Source: Acidobacteriota bacterium (GTDB lineage Bacteria; Acidobacteriota; Terriglobia; UBA7540). From it: a stretch of DNA of 64,000 bases. Positions within the stretch are counted from its first letter, which is position 1; each line of letters begins with the position of its first letter. The notes under the pieces are model-generated. The model was not told where the DNA came from and did no database searches. It saw only the letters and a program-made list of their open reading frames with translations. Location of the stretch: assembly GCA_021838785.1 (NCBI GenBank), contig JAKCCV010000013.1, positions 1 to 64,000 on the forward strand, read 5' to 3'. The position numbers and the translations under genes were made by a program. Below are positions 51,447-61,692 of the stretch, in pieces.

Positions 51447-52793
51447 ATGAAAAGAATAAAGAATCAAATCGTTGACTCTCGCGCCCGATGGCGTGCCATC
51501 CGTCTGGGATTGATTGGCGTTGGCACGGTGGGCACGGGCACGCTGCGAGTGCTCAAGGAGCACGGCGCGGAAATTGAGCGTCGGCTCGGCTGCCGCATTG
51601 AACTCGCCCGCCTTTGTTCTCGCACCATACATCAAAAGGACCTCTCGTGGTTTGGGCGGCGCGTTCCCATCACTGCGGATTGGAAGGAGGTGGTGCGTGA
51701 TCCCTCCATTGATATCGTCGTTGAGCTGGTGGGAGAGCTTCCAACCGCCCGCGCCATCGCTTTCGCGGCCCTGGATGCAGGCAAGCATCTGGTTACGGCC
51801 AACAAGCAGTTGGTGGCCGAGCACGGTCTGGAGTTGGTGGAGCGCAGTCGCGCTCGCCGCCTCAGCCTGGGCATTGAAGCCTGTGTGGCCGGCGGCACGC
51901 CTATCCTGCACGCCATCCGCGAGGGCTTGGCGGGCGAGCATTTCGACGCCGTCTTTGGCATCCTCAACGGCACGACGAATTATATTTTGACGGAGATGGA
52001 ACAGCGCCGTGTCGCTTTTGCGTCAGCTCTGGCGGAGGCTCAACAGAAAGGCTACGCCGAACCTGACCCTACCTTTGATGTGGAAGGGCTTGATGCTCGG
52101 TACAAAATCGCCATTCTGGCCATGATCTGCTTTGGGCAAGCCGTGCCGGTGCGGGAGATTCCGACCGAGGGCATTCGGCATATTGATCAAGTGGACTTCG
52201 CCTACGCGCGCCGCCTGGACCGCACCGTGCGGCTCGTCGGTGTGGCGCGCCGTCGTCCTCAAGGACGCTTGGAAATTTTTGTTCGTCCTTTGATGATTCC
52301 GCGCGCTTCGCAGCTTGCGAGCGTCCACGGCCCAACGAATGGCATTATGCTGATCGGGAACAAAGGCGGCGTCACCACGGTTACCGGCCCCGGCGCAGGC
52401 GGTGAGCCCACGGGCGTGGCCGTGATTTCAGACGTGGTGGAAATCGCCCGAACGCTGGCTTCGGGCGGAGCCGGTTTGACCCCGCTCGGCTACGCCCTTT
52501 GGCATCCCTCCCGCGTCGTTTCGCCGGACCAGGATGTCGTGGCTACCTACTTGCGGCTGGTGGTGCGCGACCGGCCCGGCATTTTGGCGCAGGTGTGCTC
52601 GATTCTGGCGCACCATCGCATCAACATTGATTCCGTGCTCCAAGAACCTGGCATGCCCAAGCGCCATCTCCCTTTTGTGATGACCCTTGAGCCAACCCAA
52701 GAAAGGCGCGTGGTTCGCGCCGTCGGTGAAATCGCCCGGTTGCGCTTTCTCGCCCAAAAACCGGTGCTGTTGCCCTTCGCCGATTTACCTTAA
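51447..52793 (+). CDS. hom: Homoserine dehydrogenase
   Basis: Reduces aspartate semialdehyde to homoserine for threonine and methionine synthesis. 448 residues: NAD(P)-binding LGLIGVGTVGTGTLRVL, catalytic domain with ANKQLVAEHG, CVAGGTPILHAI, NGTTNYIL and GLDARYKIAIL, and a C-terminal ACT domain (RDRPGILAQVCSILAHHRIN) for feedback by threonine. Length matches monofunctional enzymes. No thrB or thrC is adjacent. Confidence 0.95.
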   Translation: MKRIKNQIVDSRARWRAIRLGLIGVGTVGTGTLRVLKEHGAEIERRLGCRIELARLCSRTIHQKDLSWFGRRVPITADWKEVVRDPSIDIVVELVGELPTARAIAFAALDAGKHLVTANKQLVAEHGLELVERSRARRLSLGIEACVAGGTPILHAIREGLAGEHFDAVFGILNGTTNYILTEMEQRRVAFASALAEAQQKGYAEPDPTFDVEGLDARYKIAILAMICFGQAVPVREIPTEGIRHIDQVDFAYARRLDRTVRLVGVARRRPQGRLEIFVRPLMIPRASQLASVHGPTNGIMLIGNKGGVTTVTGPGAGGEPTGVAVISDVVEIARTLASGGAGLTPLGYALWHPSRVVSPDQDVVATYLRLVVRDRPGILAQVCSILAHHRINIDSVLQEPGMPKRHLPFVMTLEPTQERRVVRAVGEIARLRFLAQKPVLLPFADLP

Positions 52794-52834
52794 TTAACCC
52801 CGTCAAGCGACTCGCGCCAGCGCAAGCCTTGCCG

Positions 52835-53572
52835 TCACTTGGCCACCTCAAAGTCGAAGACCATCCCGGGGGTGATTTTGCTGCCCGGAACCGGCACCTG
52901 TTCGACCACCGTGCCGGCGGGTGACTGCGGCGCGCTGAGCCGCGTCACCTGAAGGCTTGTAAATCCGGCTTCCGCCAACTCGCGTCGCACTTCGGCGAGT
53001 GGCTGCCCGATAAAGCTTGGGCACAAAAAGGCGGGCGGGCGCGGCCCAAGCGACACCAAAAAATTGAGGGCCGGACTACGCACATTGGTGGCAGCGGGTT
53101 GCGGATCCTGAGCCACCACTTCGTCCGGACCGCCTTGCGGCCAATACACGGAGGCCACATCGCCAATAGTCAGCCCTTGTTGGATGGAGACAATGCGTGC
53201 CGCGCGCAGGCTGGAGCCGACCACGTTTGGTACCGTGACTTGTGGCGGACCAAGGCTCACCAGCACGTGCACAAACTGCGCCGGCCGCACCAGCGAGCCT
53301 GCCGGCGGCATCTCCGCCAAGATGTTGCCTGAAGGGATTCGATGGCTGTACAGCTTGTCCTCGACCTTCATCTCCAATCCGAGCCCGCCCAGCAGTTCGC
53401 GCGCTCTCGCCTCGGGCTGGCCGATGAGGTTGGGCACTTTTTCCACTCGCCCATGCACCGTGAATCGAATGGTGGTGATGGCGGCCACGGCCGCTACCGC
53501 CATCAGCACCATGGCGAGGAAAATCAGCCGGAACAGCACTCGAACCTTGTCCCGCGCGCTCATCCTACCCAT
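52835..53572 (-). CDS. Membrane-anchored protein with three PASTA domains
   Basis: About 245 residues. A hydrophobic helix (VLFRLIFLAMVLMAVAAVAAI) is followed by three PASTA repeats (VEKVPNLIGQPEARARELL, VTVPNVVGSSLRAARIV, and FLCPSFIGQPLAEVRREL). PASTA modules bind peptidoglycan fragments and normally form the exterior of PknB-type kinases or penicillin-binding proteins; here neither a kinase nor a transpeptidase is attached. No good Shine-Dalgarno decides the start: ATGs at 53572, 53563 and 53611 are all possible. It is transcribed toward hom and away from the CCG-domain gene. Confidence 0.8.
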   Translation of the reverse strand: MGRMSARDKVRVLFRLIFLAMVLMAVAAVAAITTIRFTVHGRVEKVPNLIGQPEARARELLGGLGLEMKVEDKLYSHRIPSGNILAEMPPAGSLVRPAQFVHVLVSLGPPQVTVPNVVGSSLRAARIVSIQQGLTIGDVASVYWPQGGPDEVVAQDPQPAATNVRSPALNFLVSLGPRPPAFLCPSFIGQPLAEVRRELAEAGFTSLQVTRLSAPQSPAGTVVEQVPVPGSKITPGMVFDFEVAK

Positions 53573-53791
53573 GATGATGGATGCCGGCGGCTTTATCAAG
53601 GTCGCCCGCATTCGGGCGCCGGCCGCCGCGGGCCGCCTTTGTCCCTTGACCCTCGCGGCGGAATTGAGTAGGGTTAGGTTCTGCTCTTCATCCGGGCACA
53701 CGGCGCAATGGCGGATGACGGCTCAAACCGCGTCAGCCATCGCGCAAAACAAAATGAGCCAACCTCGGTCCGGAGCGTGAGCCGTCAACCC

Positions 53792-54514
53792 ATGCGCGTC
53801 GGCCTTTTCATTACGTGCCTCGGCGACCAATTCTTTCCGCAGGTCGGAGAATGCACGGCGGCCCTTTTGCGCCGCCTGGGCGTGGAAGTTTGTTTCAACG
53901 CCGCGCAAACCTGCTGCGGCCAGCCCGCTTTCAACACCGGCTACCGGCTGGAAGCGCGCGCCGTTGCCGCCCGCAATCTGGAGCTGTTTGAAGATGTGGA
54001 CTACGTGGTTGCGCCTTCGGGCTCCTGCACGTCCATGGTGCGGGTGTTTTATCGTGAACTGTTCGCCGACGATGCGGCGCGTCTCGCGCAGGCTCAGAAG
54101 CTTTCCGCCAAGTTTTTTGAGCTTTCAGAATTTCTGGTCAAGGTGCTTCAGGCCGAGGACGTGGGCGCGAGCTTCCCCCACCGGGTTACCTACCATGATG
54201 CCTGCCACTTGCTGCGCGAACTGGGTGTCGAGAGCGAACCGCGCCGCTTGCTGCGAGCCGTGCGCGGCCTGGAATTGGTGGAGATGCAGGACTTCAAACT
54301 CTGCTGCGGCTTTGGCGGGACCTTTTCCGTAAAATTTCCCGAAGTCTCCGTAGCCATGGCCGCCGACAAGGCTCGCGCCGCCATGGATGCGGGAGCTCAA
54401 TATTTGGTGGCCAACGATTCAGGCTGCCTCATGCACCTGGCCGGTTACATCCACCGTCACGGCTTGCCGCTGAAAACCCTCCACCTCGCCGAACTCCTCA
54501 CCCAGCACGAATGA
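53792..54514 (+). CDS. CCG-domain iron-sulfur protein (LutA/YkgE-like)
   Basis: About 240 residues with two CCG domains: the first has GECTAALLRRLG and TCCGQPAFNTG, the second has YHDACHLLRELG and LCCGFGGTFSVKFP. This matches LutA/YkgE and the heterodisulfide-reductase-like iron-sulfur subunits that oxidise lactate or glycolate. In lactate utilisation lutA is normally followed by lutB and lutC; neither is present here. It starts at MRVGLFITCLGD (53792). The likely partner is encoded elsewhere. Confidence 0.87.
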   Translation: MRVGLFITCLGDQFFPQVGECTAALLRRLGVEVCFNAAQTCCGQPAFNTGYRLEARAVAARNLELFEDVDYVVAPSGSCTSMVRVFYRELFADDAARLAQAQKLSAKFFELSEFLVKVLQAEDVGASFPHRVTYHDACHLLRELGVESEPRRLLRAVRGLELVEMQDFKLCCGFGGTFSVKFPEVSVAMAADKARAAMDAGAQYLVANDSGCLMHLAGYIHRHGLPLKTLHLAELLTQHE

Positions 54515-54705
54515 CTTCGCCTCGCTATCCCGCACGCGCGCTCGGCGTCTGAAACGGCAGCGTGTGGTGCTGTGCTGCTAAATTAGCCCAAAAACCGAAG
54601 CTCACGCGACGGAACTGAAACGGTCTCGGAACCAAGCTGGGACAAGCAGAGCTCTTGGTTTGCCTTGCATGGTTTTTTGACGTCTGTCACCATGAAGGCC
54701 TGGCC

Positions 54706-56457
54706 ATGCGTTGGACAGTATCCTCGGTGCCTGCTGAAAAAGTCGCTCGACTGGCTCAAAGCGCGGGTATTTCGCCGCTCATCGCCAAGCTGCTCGTCGC
54801 GCGTGGAATCGAATCGGCGGAGGCCGCCGATCGTTTTCTCCATCCAAGCTTGAGCCATTTGCACGACCCGAATCTCATGGCGGATATGCGCGTTGCGGTG
54901 GAGCGTTTGCAGCAAGCAATTGCCCGCCAGGAAAAAATCTTGATTTACGGCGACTACGATGTGGACGGGACGATGGCCGTGGTGGTGTTGCTGACGGCGC
55001 TTGGCACGCTGGGCGCCAAGGTAGAGGCGCACATTCCGCACCGTCTGACCGACGGTTACGGCATGCGGGTTTCGCAGGTCGAGCGGGCGGCCTCAGAAGG
55101 CTTCCGGGTGGTGCTGAGCGTGGATACCGGCATCCGCGAACACGCGGAGATTGCCCGAGCCCGCGAGTTGGGTATGGCGTGCATTGTGACGGATCATCAT
55201 TTACCGGAGGCCACGCTGCCGCCGGCCACGGCAGTTCTCAACCCGCGACGAAAGGACTGCCCGTATCCCGACAAGAACCTCGCCGGCGTGGGCGTGGCCT
55301 TTAAGTTGGCTCAAGCCTTGCTGGGGGAACGTCTGACAGGGCGGCAACTTGAATCCTACCTCAAGCTGGTGGCGATTGGCACGGTGGCGGATGTTGTGCC
55401 GCTGATGGGGGAGAATCGGGTCATTGTGAGCTTTGGCCTGCGTGCCCTCAACCAACCGGCGCGCCCCGGTCTCGAGGCACTGCTCAAAGTGGCGGGTTTG
55501 TCGGGGCGGCCCATCACGGCCGGCGACGTCGGCTTCCGCTTGGCTCCGAGGCTCAACGCGGCGGGCCGGATGGAGGACGCGCGCGATGTGATTAATCTGT
55601 TCTGCGGCGCACACGCGGAAGACGTAAGCCAAATTGCAGAACGACTGGATCATTTGAATCGGGAGCGTCAACGGGTTGAGGAATCCATTTTGAACGACAT
55701 TATGGCACAGACGGCCAAAGACCCGCAGAAGGCTCAACGGTACTCGCTCGTATTTAGTGGCGAAGGTTGGCATCGCGGCGTGATTGGGATTGTGGCGCAG
55801 CGCGTCGTGGAACGCTACCATCGTCCCACCTTGGTAGTTGGAGTGGAGGACGGCAAAGGTCAGGGTTCGGGGCGGTCGGTGCCGAATTTTCATTTGCTTC
55901 AGGCGTTGACGGCTTCCCGCGATCTTTTTGAGCGGTTTGGCGGCCACGCCCAAGCGGCGGGATTTACCATTCCCGTGGACCGCCTGCCGGAGCTGGAGGA
56001 GCAATTTGAGCGCCAAGCTCGTTTGCGACTTACGCCCGCCGATCTCGAGCCACACTTGAATGTGGAAGCGGAATTGGAGCCGAACGAGATAGGCTGGCCT
56101 TTCTATGAACAACTTAAGCTATTGGAGCCTTTTGGGGTCGGCAACTCGACCCCCGTGTTCCAAATACGGAAGGTTCGACAGGTTTCGCCGCCACGGATTG
56201 TGGGGGAAAAGCATCTAAAACTGACAGTGGCCCGAGACGGGAAAAGCCTGGAGGTTATCGGCTGGGGGAAGGCTGAGCGCGCCGAAGAAGTTAAGGAAAC
56301 TCAGTTAATGGACATGGCGTTCACCCTGGGTGAGAACACATACCAAGGAGTCACTTCGATTCAGTTGGTGCTTCGGGACTTTCGTGGTGTGGAGAGCGGT
56401 TCGGAATCCGATGCCAAGCGGCTTGAAGAGAGGCGAGAAGGAAGAAGCTCAGGGTAA
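54706..56457 (+). CDS. recJ: Single-stranded-DNA exonuclease RecJ
   Basis: 5'-3' exonuclease of mismatch repair, recombination and RecFOR end processing. About 583 residues from the ATG at 54706 (AAGG seven bases upstream). DHH-family motifs are present: GDYDVDGTMA, SVDTGIREHAE, VTDHHLPEA, and NPRRKDCPYPDKNLAGVG. The DHHA1 part contains FGGHAQAAGF, and an OB-fold domain completes it. Sequence and length are typical. It precedes the LPS-export/rpoN block on the same strand. Confidence 0.95.
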   Translation: MRWTVSSVPAEKVARLAQSAGISPLIAKLLVARGIESAEAADRFLHPSLSHLHDPNLMADMRVAVERLQQAIARQEKILIYGDYDVDGTMAVVVLLTALGTLGAKVEAHIPHRLTDGYGMRVSQVERAASEGFRVVLSVDTGIREHAEIARARELGMACIVTDHHLPEATLPPATAVLNPRRKDCPYPDKNLAGVGVAFKLAQALLGERLTGRQLESYLKLVAIGTVADVVPLMGENRVIVSFGLRALNQPARPGLEALLKVAGLSGRPITAGDVGFRLAPRLNAAGRMEDARDVINLFCGAHAEDVSQIAERLDHLNRERQRVEESILNDIMAQTAKDPQKAQRYSLVFSGEGWHRGVIGIVAQRVVERYHRPTLVVGVEDGKGQGSGRSVPNFHLLQALTASRDLFERFGGHAQAAGFTIPVDRLPELEEQFERQARLRLTPADLEPHLNVEAELEPNEIGWPFYEQLKLLEPFGVGNSTPVFQIRKVRQVSPPRIVGEKHLKLTVARDGKSLEVIGWGKAERAEEVKETQLMDMAFTLGENTYQGVTSIQLVLRDFRGVESGSESDAKRLEERREGRSSG

Positions 56458-56520
56458 TTCCGGGCAGGGCCCCGCGCCGCGGCGAGGCAGAGGTTGGCGG
56501 CGCATCGCCCTTGGAAAAAA

Positions 56521-58842
56521 ATGACCCTCGTCGGGTACAAGACCGAGCAACGAAGACGACGTGCGAGGTATCTGGTGGCCTTGGCCGCCTTGCTCGCCAT
56601 CGGCATCGTAGCCGAGACCTATCGGCGGCGGAACGCCACGCGAACCAAAGTCGTCACGCCCACCTCGATTCTCCCCAAGGGAGTTCATCAAGAATTGTCT
56701 GGTTTTACGTACACGCGCTCGGAGGGCGGGCGGAGGGTTTTTGCGATTCGAGCGAAGCGAACTCTGTCTTTGGTGAAGGGGCGAAGAGCGATTTTACAGG
56801 ATGTCTCGGTGAAATTCTTTGGGCGCTCGGGGAGGCGTTACGACCTGCTTCGCACCCAGCAAGGCGAGTACGATGGGCGCTCGGGCGATTTTTCATCCTC
56901 TACCCGCGTCGAATTGGAATTGAACGCCGGCCCTCCCAAGCATCCAAGTCAATCCGTGGCGGGGAAGAGCCTGCTTCATTCAATTTATTCGGGCCGAGGC
57001 CCCATCCGCATTGAGACTTCGAGGATCGTTTACCGTCACCAAGGCTCACTGCTGGAAACTCAAGCGCCGGTTCGCTTCACTGTCGGACCGCTTTCCGGCA
57101 CGGCCGTTGGCATGGCCTATGCCACGCGGGCAGGTTGGCTTGAGTTGCAACATGAGGTGAAAGTTACCTTGCACCCGGCGGCGGGTTCTCGAATCGAAGA
57201 GCCCATTTATTTGAGCGCCCGCCGGTTCCGCTATGACCATCGCAGGGCGAGGGGAGAGCTGTGGGGGCCGTTAAGGATTTGGCAAGCCGGCCATAGCGCC
57301 GTGGCCGGCCGTGCCTGGCTTCGGGTTAATGCGAGCAATCGAGTAACCGATGTGTTGCTTGGGGAGGGGGTTGAGATTTCCCAGGTATCGGCGAAGAGAA
57401 AAACCTTCATCAATGCCGACCGCGTGGAGGGTTGGCTTACCCCGAGCACGGAACAGCTTGACCTTTTGAAAGCAGAAGGCCACGTGCGGGCGTCCTCCGT
57501 TCGAGGCCAGGCGCTGACCCAGCTTGAGGCCGACAAGGCGCGAGTTGACCTCGTGGGGGGAAAACCGACAAGCGGCAGCGCCGTTGGCGACGTCAACGTG
57601 CATTTTGCCAGCCTCGCCACGAGACCTTCGCAACTTGCGACGTCGCCCAACTCGCAACATGGCTCAGAAACATTGAGGACATCAAGGCTCAACTTTATCC
57701 TTCGCCCCGGCGGTAAAGCTCTCGAGAAGGCCGCAACGCAAGGCCCGGCGCAACTTATGATGTGGCCAAGGCAACGCGCCTCCGCGCCCGCCAAACTCTA
57801 TGCGGGTCGGTTAGAGTTTCAATTTGATGCGCAGAGCCGGCTCACATCACTTCGGGGTTCGGGCGGGACGCGGCTGGTTGTGCCCTCGACTGCAGGCGCG
57901 CGACAGAGCGATTTGCCGGCGGTGAGCACGTCGGAGCGACTGGTTGCCATCTTCAATCCGGCGACGGAAACCCTCGTACAGGCGAAGCAGAGTGGGGACT
58001 TCCATTACACTCGCGGAGATCAGCAGGCGACGGCAACTCGCGCTCAATATGATGCGCTGACTGAAACGTTGATTCTCACCGGGCAACCGCAAGCTTGGAA
58101 CCCGACCGCGCGCCTCCGCGCCTGGCGAATTGAATTGCAGCAGAAGGCCAAGGCGATGGAGGGTGTTGGCAACGTGCAAGCGAGCTACGCCGAGCCGACA
58201 CAAGGTTCGGCGTTGCCAAGCCACGTTCTGGCAGATCGCGTTGAAGTTCTGCGGGCGGAAAATCTGATCCGATTTCAAGGGAACGTTCGAGCGTGGCACG
58301 GCCGTGATGTCATCGAGGCTCCGAGCCTTGAAATCTTTCGGCAGGCTCATCGAGCCAGCGCAGGCCCGTCGGTTGTATCGTCGTTTCTGGGCGCAGGGAC
58401 TCTGGGCGCGCTCGACCCATCCGACGCCCATGCGAGCGGGCACGTTCAAGCTGTGACGATCCGGGCGGATCATTTGGACTATTTTGACCAAGATCGAAAG
58501 GCCAGCTATCTTGGCCATGTGGTGATGAAAACGCAAAATAGCGTGCTTCGGGCAGATCGTTTGGATATTTATCTTGCTCGGACAAAGGCCGAGATTACGC
58601 GAGCCCTTGCAGAGGGGCATGTCCGCATCACGCAGCCGGGCCGCTGGGCGCGCGGCGATCGAGCCGTCTATTCCGCGCCAACCGGCGACGTGGTGATGAC
58701 CGGTGGTCCGCCCACACTTTACGACGCCTCGCGCGGCCTGACGACGGGCCGCCGTTTGACTTTCTCCATACGGAATGATACGGTGCGGGTGGATGAAGGC
58801 CGTAACTTTACTCGTCCTCCAAGGCCCTCGGTTGCGCCATGA
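56521..58842 (+). CDS. Fused LptC/LptA(OstA)-like LPS transport protein
   Basis: 773 residues from the ATG at 56521. An N-terminal transmembrane helix (RYLVALAALLAIGIVAE) precedes an LptC-like domain (about 40-220), after which OstA/LptA-like beta-jellyroll repeats follow to the C-terminus (DRVEGWLTPSTEQLDLLKAEG, DRVEVLRAENLIRFQGNVRAW, RADHLDYFDQDRKASYLGHV, RADRLDIYLARTKAEI). In Proteobacteria LptC and LptA are separate proteins that carry LPS across the periplasm from LptBFG to LptD; here they appear as one chain. It stands directly before lptB. Repetitive beta-strand content makes the exact count of jellyroll units uncertain. Confidence 0.82.
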   Translation: MTLVGYKTEQRRRRARYLVALAALLAIGIVAETYRRRNATRTKVVTPTSILPKGVHQELSGFTYTRSEGGRRVFAIRAKRTLSLVKGRRAILQDVSVKFFGRSGRRYDLLRTQQGEYDGRSGDFSSSTRVELELNAGPPKHPSQSVAGKSLLHSIYSGRGPIRIETSRIVYRHQGSLLETQAPVRFTVGPLSGTAVGMAYATRAGWLELQHEVKVTLHPAAGSRIEEPIYLSARRFRYDHRRARGELWGPLRIWQAGHSAVAGRAWLRVNASNRVTDVLLGEGVEISQVSAKRKTFINADRVEGWLTPSTEQLDLLKAEGHVRASSVRGQALTQLEADKARVDLVGGKPTSGSAVGDVNVHFASLATRPSQLATSPNSQHGSETLRTSRLNFILRPGGKALEKAATQGPAQLMMWPRQRASAPAKLYAGRLEFQFDAQSRLTSLRGSGGTRLVVPSTAGARQSDLPAVSTSERLVAIFNPATETLVQAKQSGDFHYTRGDQQATATRAQYDALTETLILTGQPQAWNPTARLRAWRIELQQKAKAMEGVGNVQASYAEPTQGSALPSHVLADRVEVLRAENLIRFQGNVRAWHGRDVIEAPSLEIFRQAHRASAGPSVVSSFLGAGTLGALDPSDAHASGHVQAVTIRADHLDYFDQDRKASYLGHVVMKTQNSVLRADRLDIYLARTKAEITRALAEGHVRITQPGRWARGDRAVYSAPTGDVVMTGGPPTLYDASRGLTTGRRLTFSIRNDTVRVDEGRNFTRPPRPSVAP

Positions 58843-58848
58843 ACGGCC

Positions 58849-59577
58849 ATGCAAAGTCTCACCACCATTGAGCTTACCAAGTCCTACAAAGGGCGAAAAG
58901 TTGTTGATGACATTAGCCTGAGCATTTCCCAAGGCGAAGTGGTGGGACTGCTCGGCCCCAACGGAGCCGGCAAAACCACGACTTTCTATATTATTGTGGG
59001 TCTCGAGACCCCGGATTCCGGACAAGTGCTTCTCAATGGCGAGGACATTACCCATTACCCCATGTACCTTCGCGCGCGCAGTGGCATCAGCTATCTCCCG
59101 CAGGAACCCTCCGTTTTTCGGAAGCTGACCGTCGAAGAGAATATTCTGGCGGTTTTGGAAACGTTGCCCATCAGCTCCGCGCAGCGGCGCGCGCGCCTGG
59201 AGGAATTGATCCAAGAGCTGGGCCTGGACCAAGTGCGGCGCACGTATGGCTACCTGCTGTCGGGCGGCGAGCGCCGCCGCGTGGAGATCGCCCGTTCTCT
59301 GGTGATTTCTCCTTCGTTTATACTCTTAGATGAGCCGTTTTCAGGGATCGATCCCCTGACGGTTCTCGATATTCAGGAGATTATTGTGCGGCTCAAGCAA
59401 ACGGGCATCGGGGTCCTTGTTACCGATCACAACGTTCGAGAAACGCTGCGCGTCACCGATCGCGCCTATATTATTAATAACGGGCGGATTTTCCGGGCAG
59501 GGACACCGGAAGAGCTTGGCAACGACCATGAGGTGAAGCGAATTTACTTGGGCGAAAACTTTCGGCTGGTGGTGTGA
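58849..59577 (+). CDS. lptB: LPS export ABC transporter ATPase LptB
   Basis: Cytoplasmic ATPase that powers LPS extraction by LptFG. 242 residues: Walker [10 protein letters not shown], signature [16 protein letters not shown], Walker [15 protein letters not shown] and H-switch VTDHNVRET, with the LptB-typical [22 protein letters not shown] segment. It lies six bases after the LptC/A-like gene and overlaps rpoN by one base. LptF and LptG are not in the window. Confidence 0.95.
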   Translation: MQSLTTIELTKSYKGRKVVDDISLSISQGEVVGLLGPNGAGKTTTFYIIVGLETPDSGQVLLNGEDITHYPMYLRARSGISYLPQEPSVFRKLTVEENILAVLETLPISSAQRRARLEELIQELGLDQVRRTYGYLLSGGERRRVEIARSLVISPSFILLDEPFSGIDPLTVLDIQEIIVRLKQTGIGVLVTDHNVRETLRVTDRAYIINNGRIFRAGTPEELGNDHEVKRIYLGENFRLVV

Positions 59578-61031
59578 TGGATCGCCTTCAACCCAGGATC
59601 GGACTGGACCTTCGCGTCGCTCAGAAACAGATTTTGACGCCGGGCTTGGTCCAAATGGTCAAGGTGCTGGCCCTCAACAAGCTCGAGCTGCGCGAGATGA
59701 TTAACCAGGAAATTGTCGCTAACCCGGTGCTGGAGGAAGTTCCGGAAGACGTGCCGTCCCTGGATGAAGTCGCGCGCAAGTCGGAGTCGGAAGCGGCTCA
59801 GGATGCCGCCGACAGCAATGGGACGGGGCCGGAGGATGGAGCCGACTCATTTCAGGAGATAGACTTTGGTTCCTTCTTCCGGGATTACCTTGACCCGGGT
59901 TTTCGAGCTCCCTCCTCGGAAGTCTATGAGCAACCTTCGCCGGAGAACTACCTCGCTCAGCCGTCTTCATTGACCGACCATTTGGAATGGCAGTTGAGTT
60001 TGACGGAGTGTTCTCCGGAGATTCGGGAGGCGGCTCAATCCATTATCGGCAATCTGAACGAGGATGGCTATCTCTCGGCACCGCTGGAGGAGATTGCTCA
60101 AGCCGGCGGGCACCGCATGGAGGACGCCGAGCAAGCCTTGAAGCTGGTGCAAGAGATGGACCCGCTGGGGGTGGCAGCACGGGACCTCCAAGAGTGCCTT
60201 CTCATTCAGCTTCGCAGCCTCGCCCCCGAAAATCACCTTGCTCAGCAGATCGTGGCCAACCACCTCAAGCAGCTTCAGACGAAGCAGTATCGTGAGATTG
60301 CCAGGGCTCTTGATCGCCCGGTGCAGGCCGTCGAGCGGGCCGTGCAACTGATTCGGAAACTGGATCCGCTGCCGGGCCAGCGATATAACAAAACGGAGCC
60401 CCGGCTCATTGAGCCGGAGGTCGCCTTCGTCAAAACCAGCGATGGCTTTGAGGTGCGGCTGAACGACGATGGCCTGCCGCAACTACGCCTCAGTCGCTAC
60501 TACCGACGGTTACTTAATGACCGCAACGCCACGCCGGAGGTTCGCAAGCAGATCAAGGAGTGGTGTGTCGCGGCTTTCCAGTTAATCAAAAATATTGACC
60601 AACGAAAGCAAACTATCGTTCGCGTCTGCGAGGCCATTATTCGCCGCCAACGCGAATTTCTGGAAAAAGGGATGGATTATCTCCAGCCGATGATGATCAA
60701 GGAAGTGGCGGAGGAGGTAGGGGTCCATCCTTCCACGGTCAGCCGCGCTGTGGCGGGTAAATACGCTCACACCCCGCAAGGGGTGATGGAGCTGCGGGCG
60801 TTCTTTTCGGAGGCCGTGCGAGGTCCCGCCGGCGGCTCAACGCCGCTGGTGAACCTTAAGCGCATCGTCAAGAAGATGATCGAGGAGGAAGACCCGACCC
60901 GTCCGTTGACCGACGACCGCATTGCGCAGCTCCTTCACGAGCAAGGTTATAGTGTGACCCGGCGCACCGTGGCAAAATACCGCGAAGACATGAAGATTCC
61001 CAGCACCCACCAGCGGCGCGTTAAAGCTTGA
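59577..61031 (+). CDS. rpoN: RNA polymerase sigma-54 factor
   Basis: Alternate sigma factor recognising -24/-12 promoters with activator ATPases. About 484 residues: N-terminal glutamine-rich activator-interaction region (QKQILTPGLVQMVKVLALNKLELREMIN split over residues 15-45), core-binding region, helix-turn-helix (MIKEVAEEVGVHPSTVSRAV) and the RpoN box TRRTVAKYREDMKIPSTHQRR. The ATG shares a base with the lptB stop (TGATG), so translation is coupled. Confidence 0.96.
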   Translation: MDRLQPRIGLDLRVAQKQILTPGLVQMVKVLALNKLELREMINQEIVANPVLEEVPEDVPSLDEVARKSESEAAQDAADSNGTGPEDGADSFQEIDFGSFFRDYLDPGFRAPSSEVYEQPSPENYLAQPSSLTDHLEWQLSLTECSPEIREAAQSIIGNLNEDGYLSAPLEEIAQAGGHRMEDAEQALKLVQEMDPLGVAARDLQECLLIQLRSLAPENHLAQQIVANHLKQLQTKQYREIARALDRPVQAVERAVQLIRKLDPLPGQRYNKTEPRLIEPEVAFVKTSDGFEVRLNDDGLPQLRLSRYYRRLLNDRNATPEVRKQIKEWCVAAFQLIKNIDQRKQTIVRVCEAIIRRQREFLEKGMDYLQPMMIKEVAEEVGVHPSTVSRAVAGKYAHTPQGVMELRAFFSEAVRGPAGGSTPLVNLKRIVKKMIEEEDPTRPLTDDRIAQLLHEQGYSVTRRTVAKYREDMKIPSTHQRRVKA

Positions 61032-61080
61032 ACAATTCTTTGCGCCTTGCGAGCCAACTCGAAGACGGAGGGCATGCCTT

Positions 61081-61617
61081 ATGCAGATAGGATTCACCGG
61101 GCGCCACATGGAGGTAACGCCAAAGCTGCGCCAGTACACCGAAGAGCACCTGCGCAAATTGTCGCGTTTGGTGCCGGCCTCGGCGCAACTTCATGTGATT
61201 CTTGCCGCCCAAAGACACCTTCGCACAGCGGAGGTCACGTTGAAAATCGGCGAGCACACGATGGTTGGGGTGGGCGAGACGGCGGATGCTCTTGCGTCCA
61301 TCAAGATTGCGCTGGAGAAGCTGGAGCGCCAAGTGGTTCGCTGGCGGCAACGGCGGCGCACGCAAAAACGCCGGCCCAAGCCCACGACCGGCGTGCTGCT
61401 CAATGTGCTGGAGAGCGTTCGCGCCGACCACCGTCAGCGGGAAGTCGTCGAGCGCGAGCGCCTGCCACTTGAATTGCTCGATTTGGAAGAAGCGATTGCT
61501 TCCCTTGAGAAAACGCCGACGGGAATCGTGGTGTTTCGCAACGCTGAGACCGCTCGCGTCAACGTGGTTTACCGCCGCCCGGACGGCCGGCTTGGATTGA
61601 TCGAGCCAGAACCTTAG
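61081..61617 (+). CDS. hpf: Ribosome hibernation promoting factor, long form
   Basis: Binds the 30S subunit and dimerises ribosomes in stationary phase. 178 residues: an N-terminal HPF/YfiA domain (MQIGFTGRHMEVTPKLRQYTE) and the C-terminal dimerisation domain (TPTGIVVFRNAETARVNVVY) that defines the long form. GGAGGG precedes the ATG. Position after rpoN is conserved across many bacteria. Confidence 0.94.
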   Translation: MQIGFTGRHMEVTPKLRQYTEEHLRKLSRLVPASAQLHVILAAQRHLRTAEVTLKIGEHTMVGVGETADALASIKIALEKLERQVVRWRQRRRTQKRRPKPTTGVLLNVLESVRADHRQREVVERERLPLELLDLEEAIASLEKTPTGIVVFRNAETARVNVVYRRPDGRLGLIEPEP

Positions 61618-61692
61618 CCGCGCCGCCCCGAGGTTTGAAGGATTGCAACCGGCCAAATCCAAGCCACCGACTTAAGACCTTAGAGGACCAGG

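Noticed and set aside
57847-59232. 461-residue minus-strand open frame opposite the LptC/A-like gene and lptB
   Set aside because: Antisense shadow of a recognisable LPS export block.
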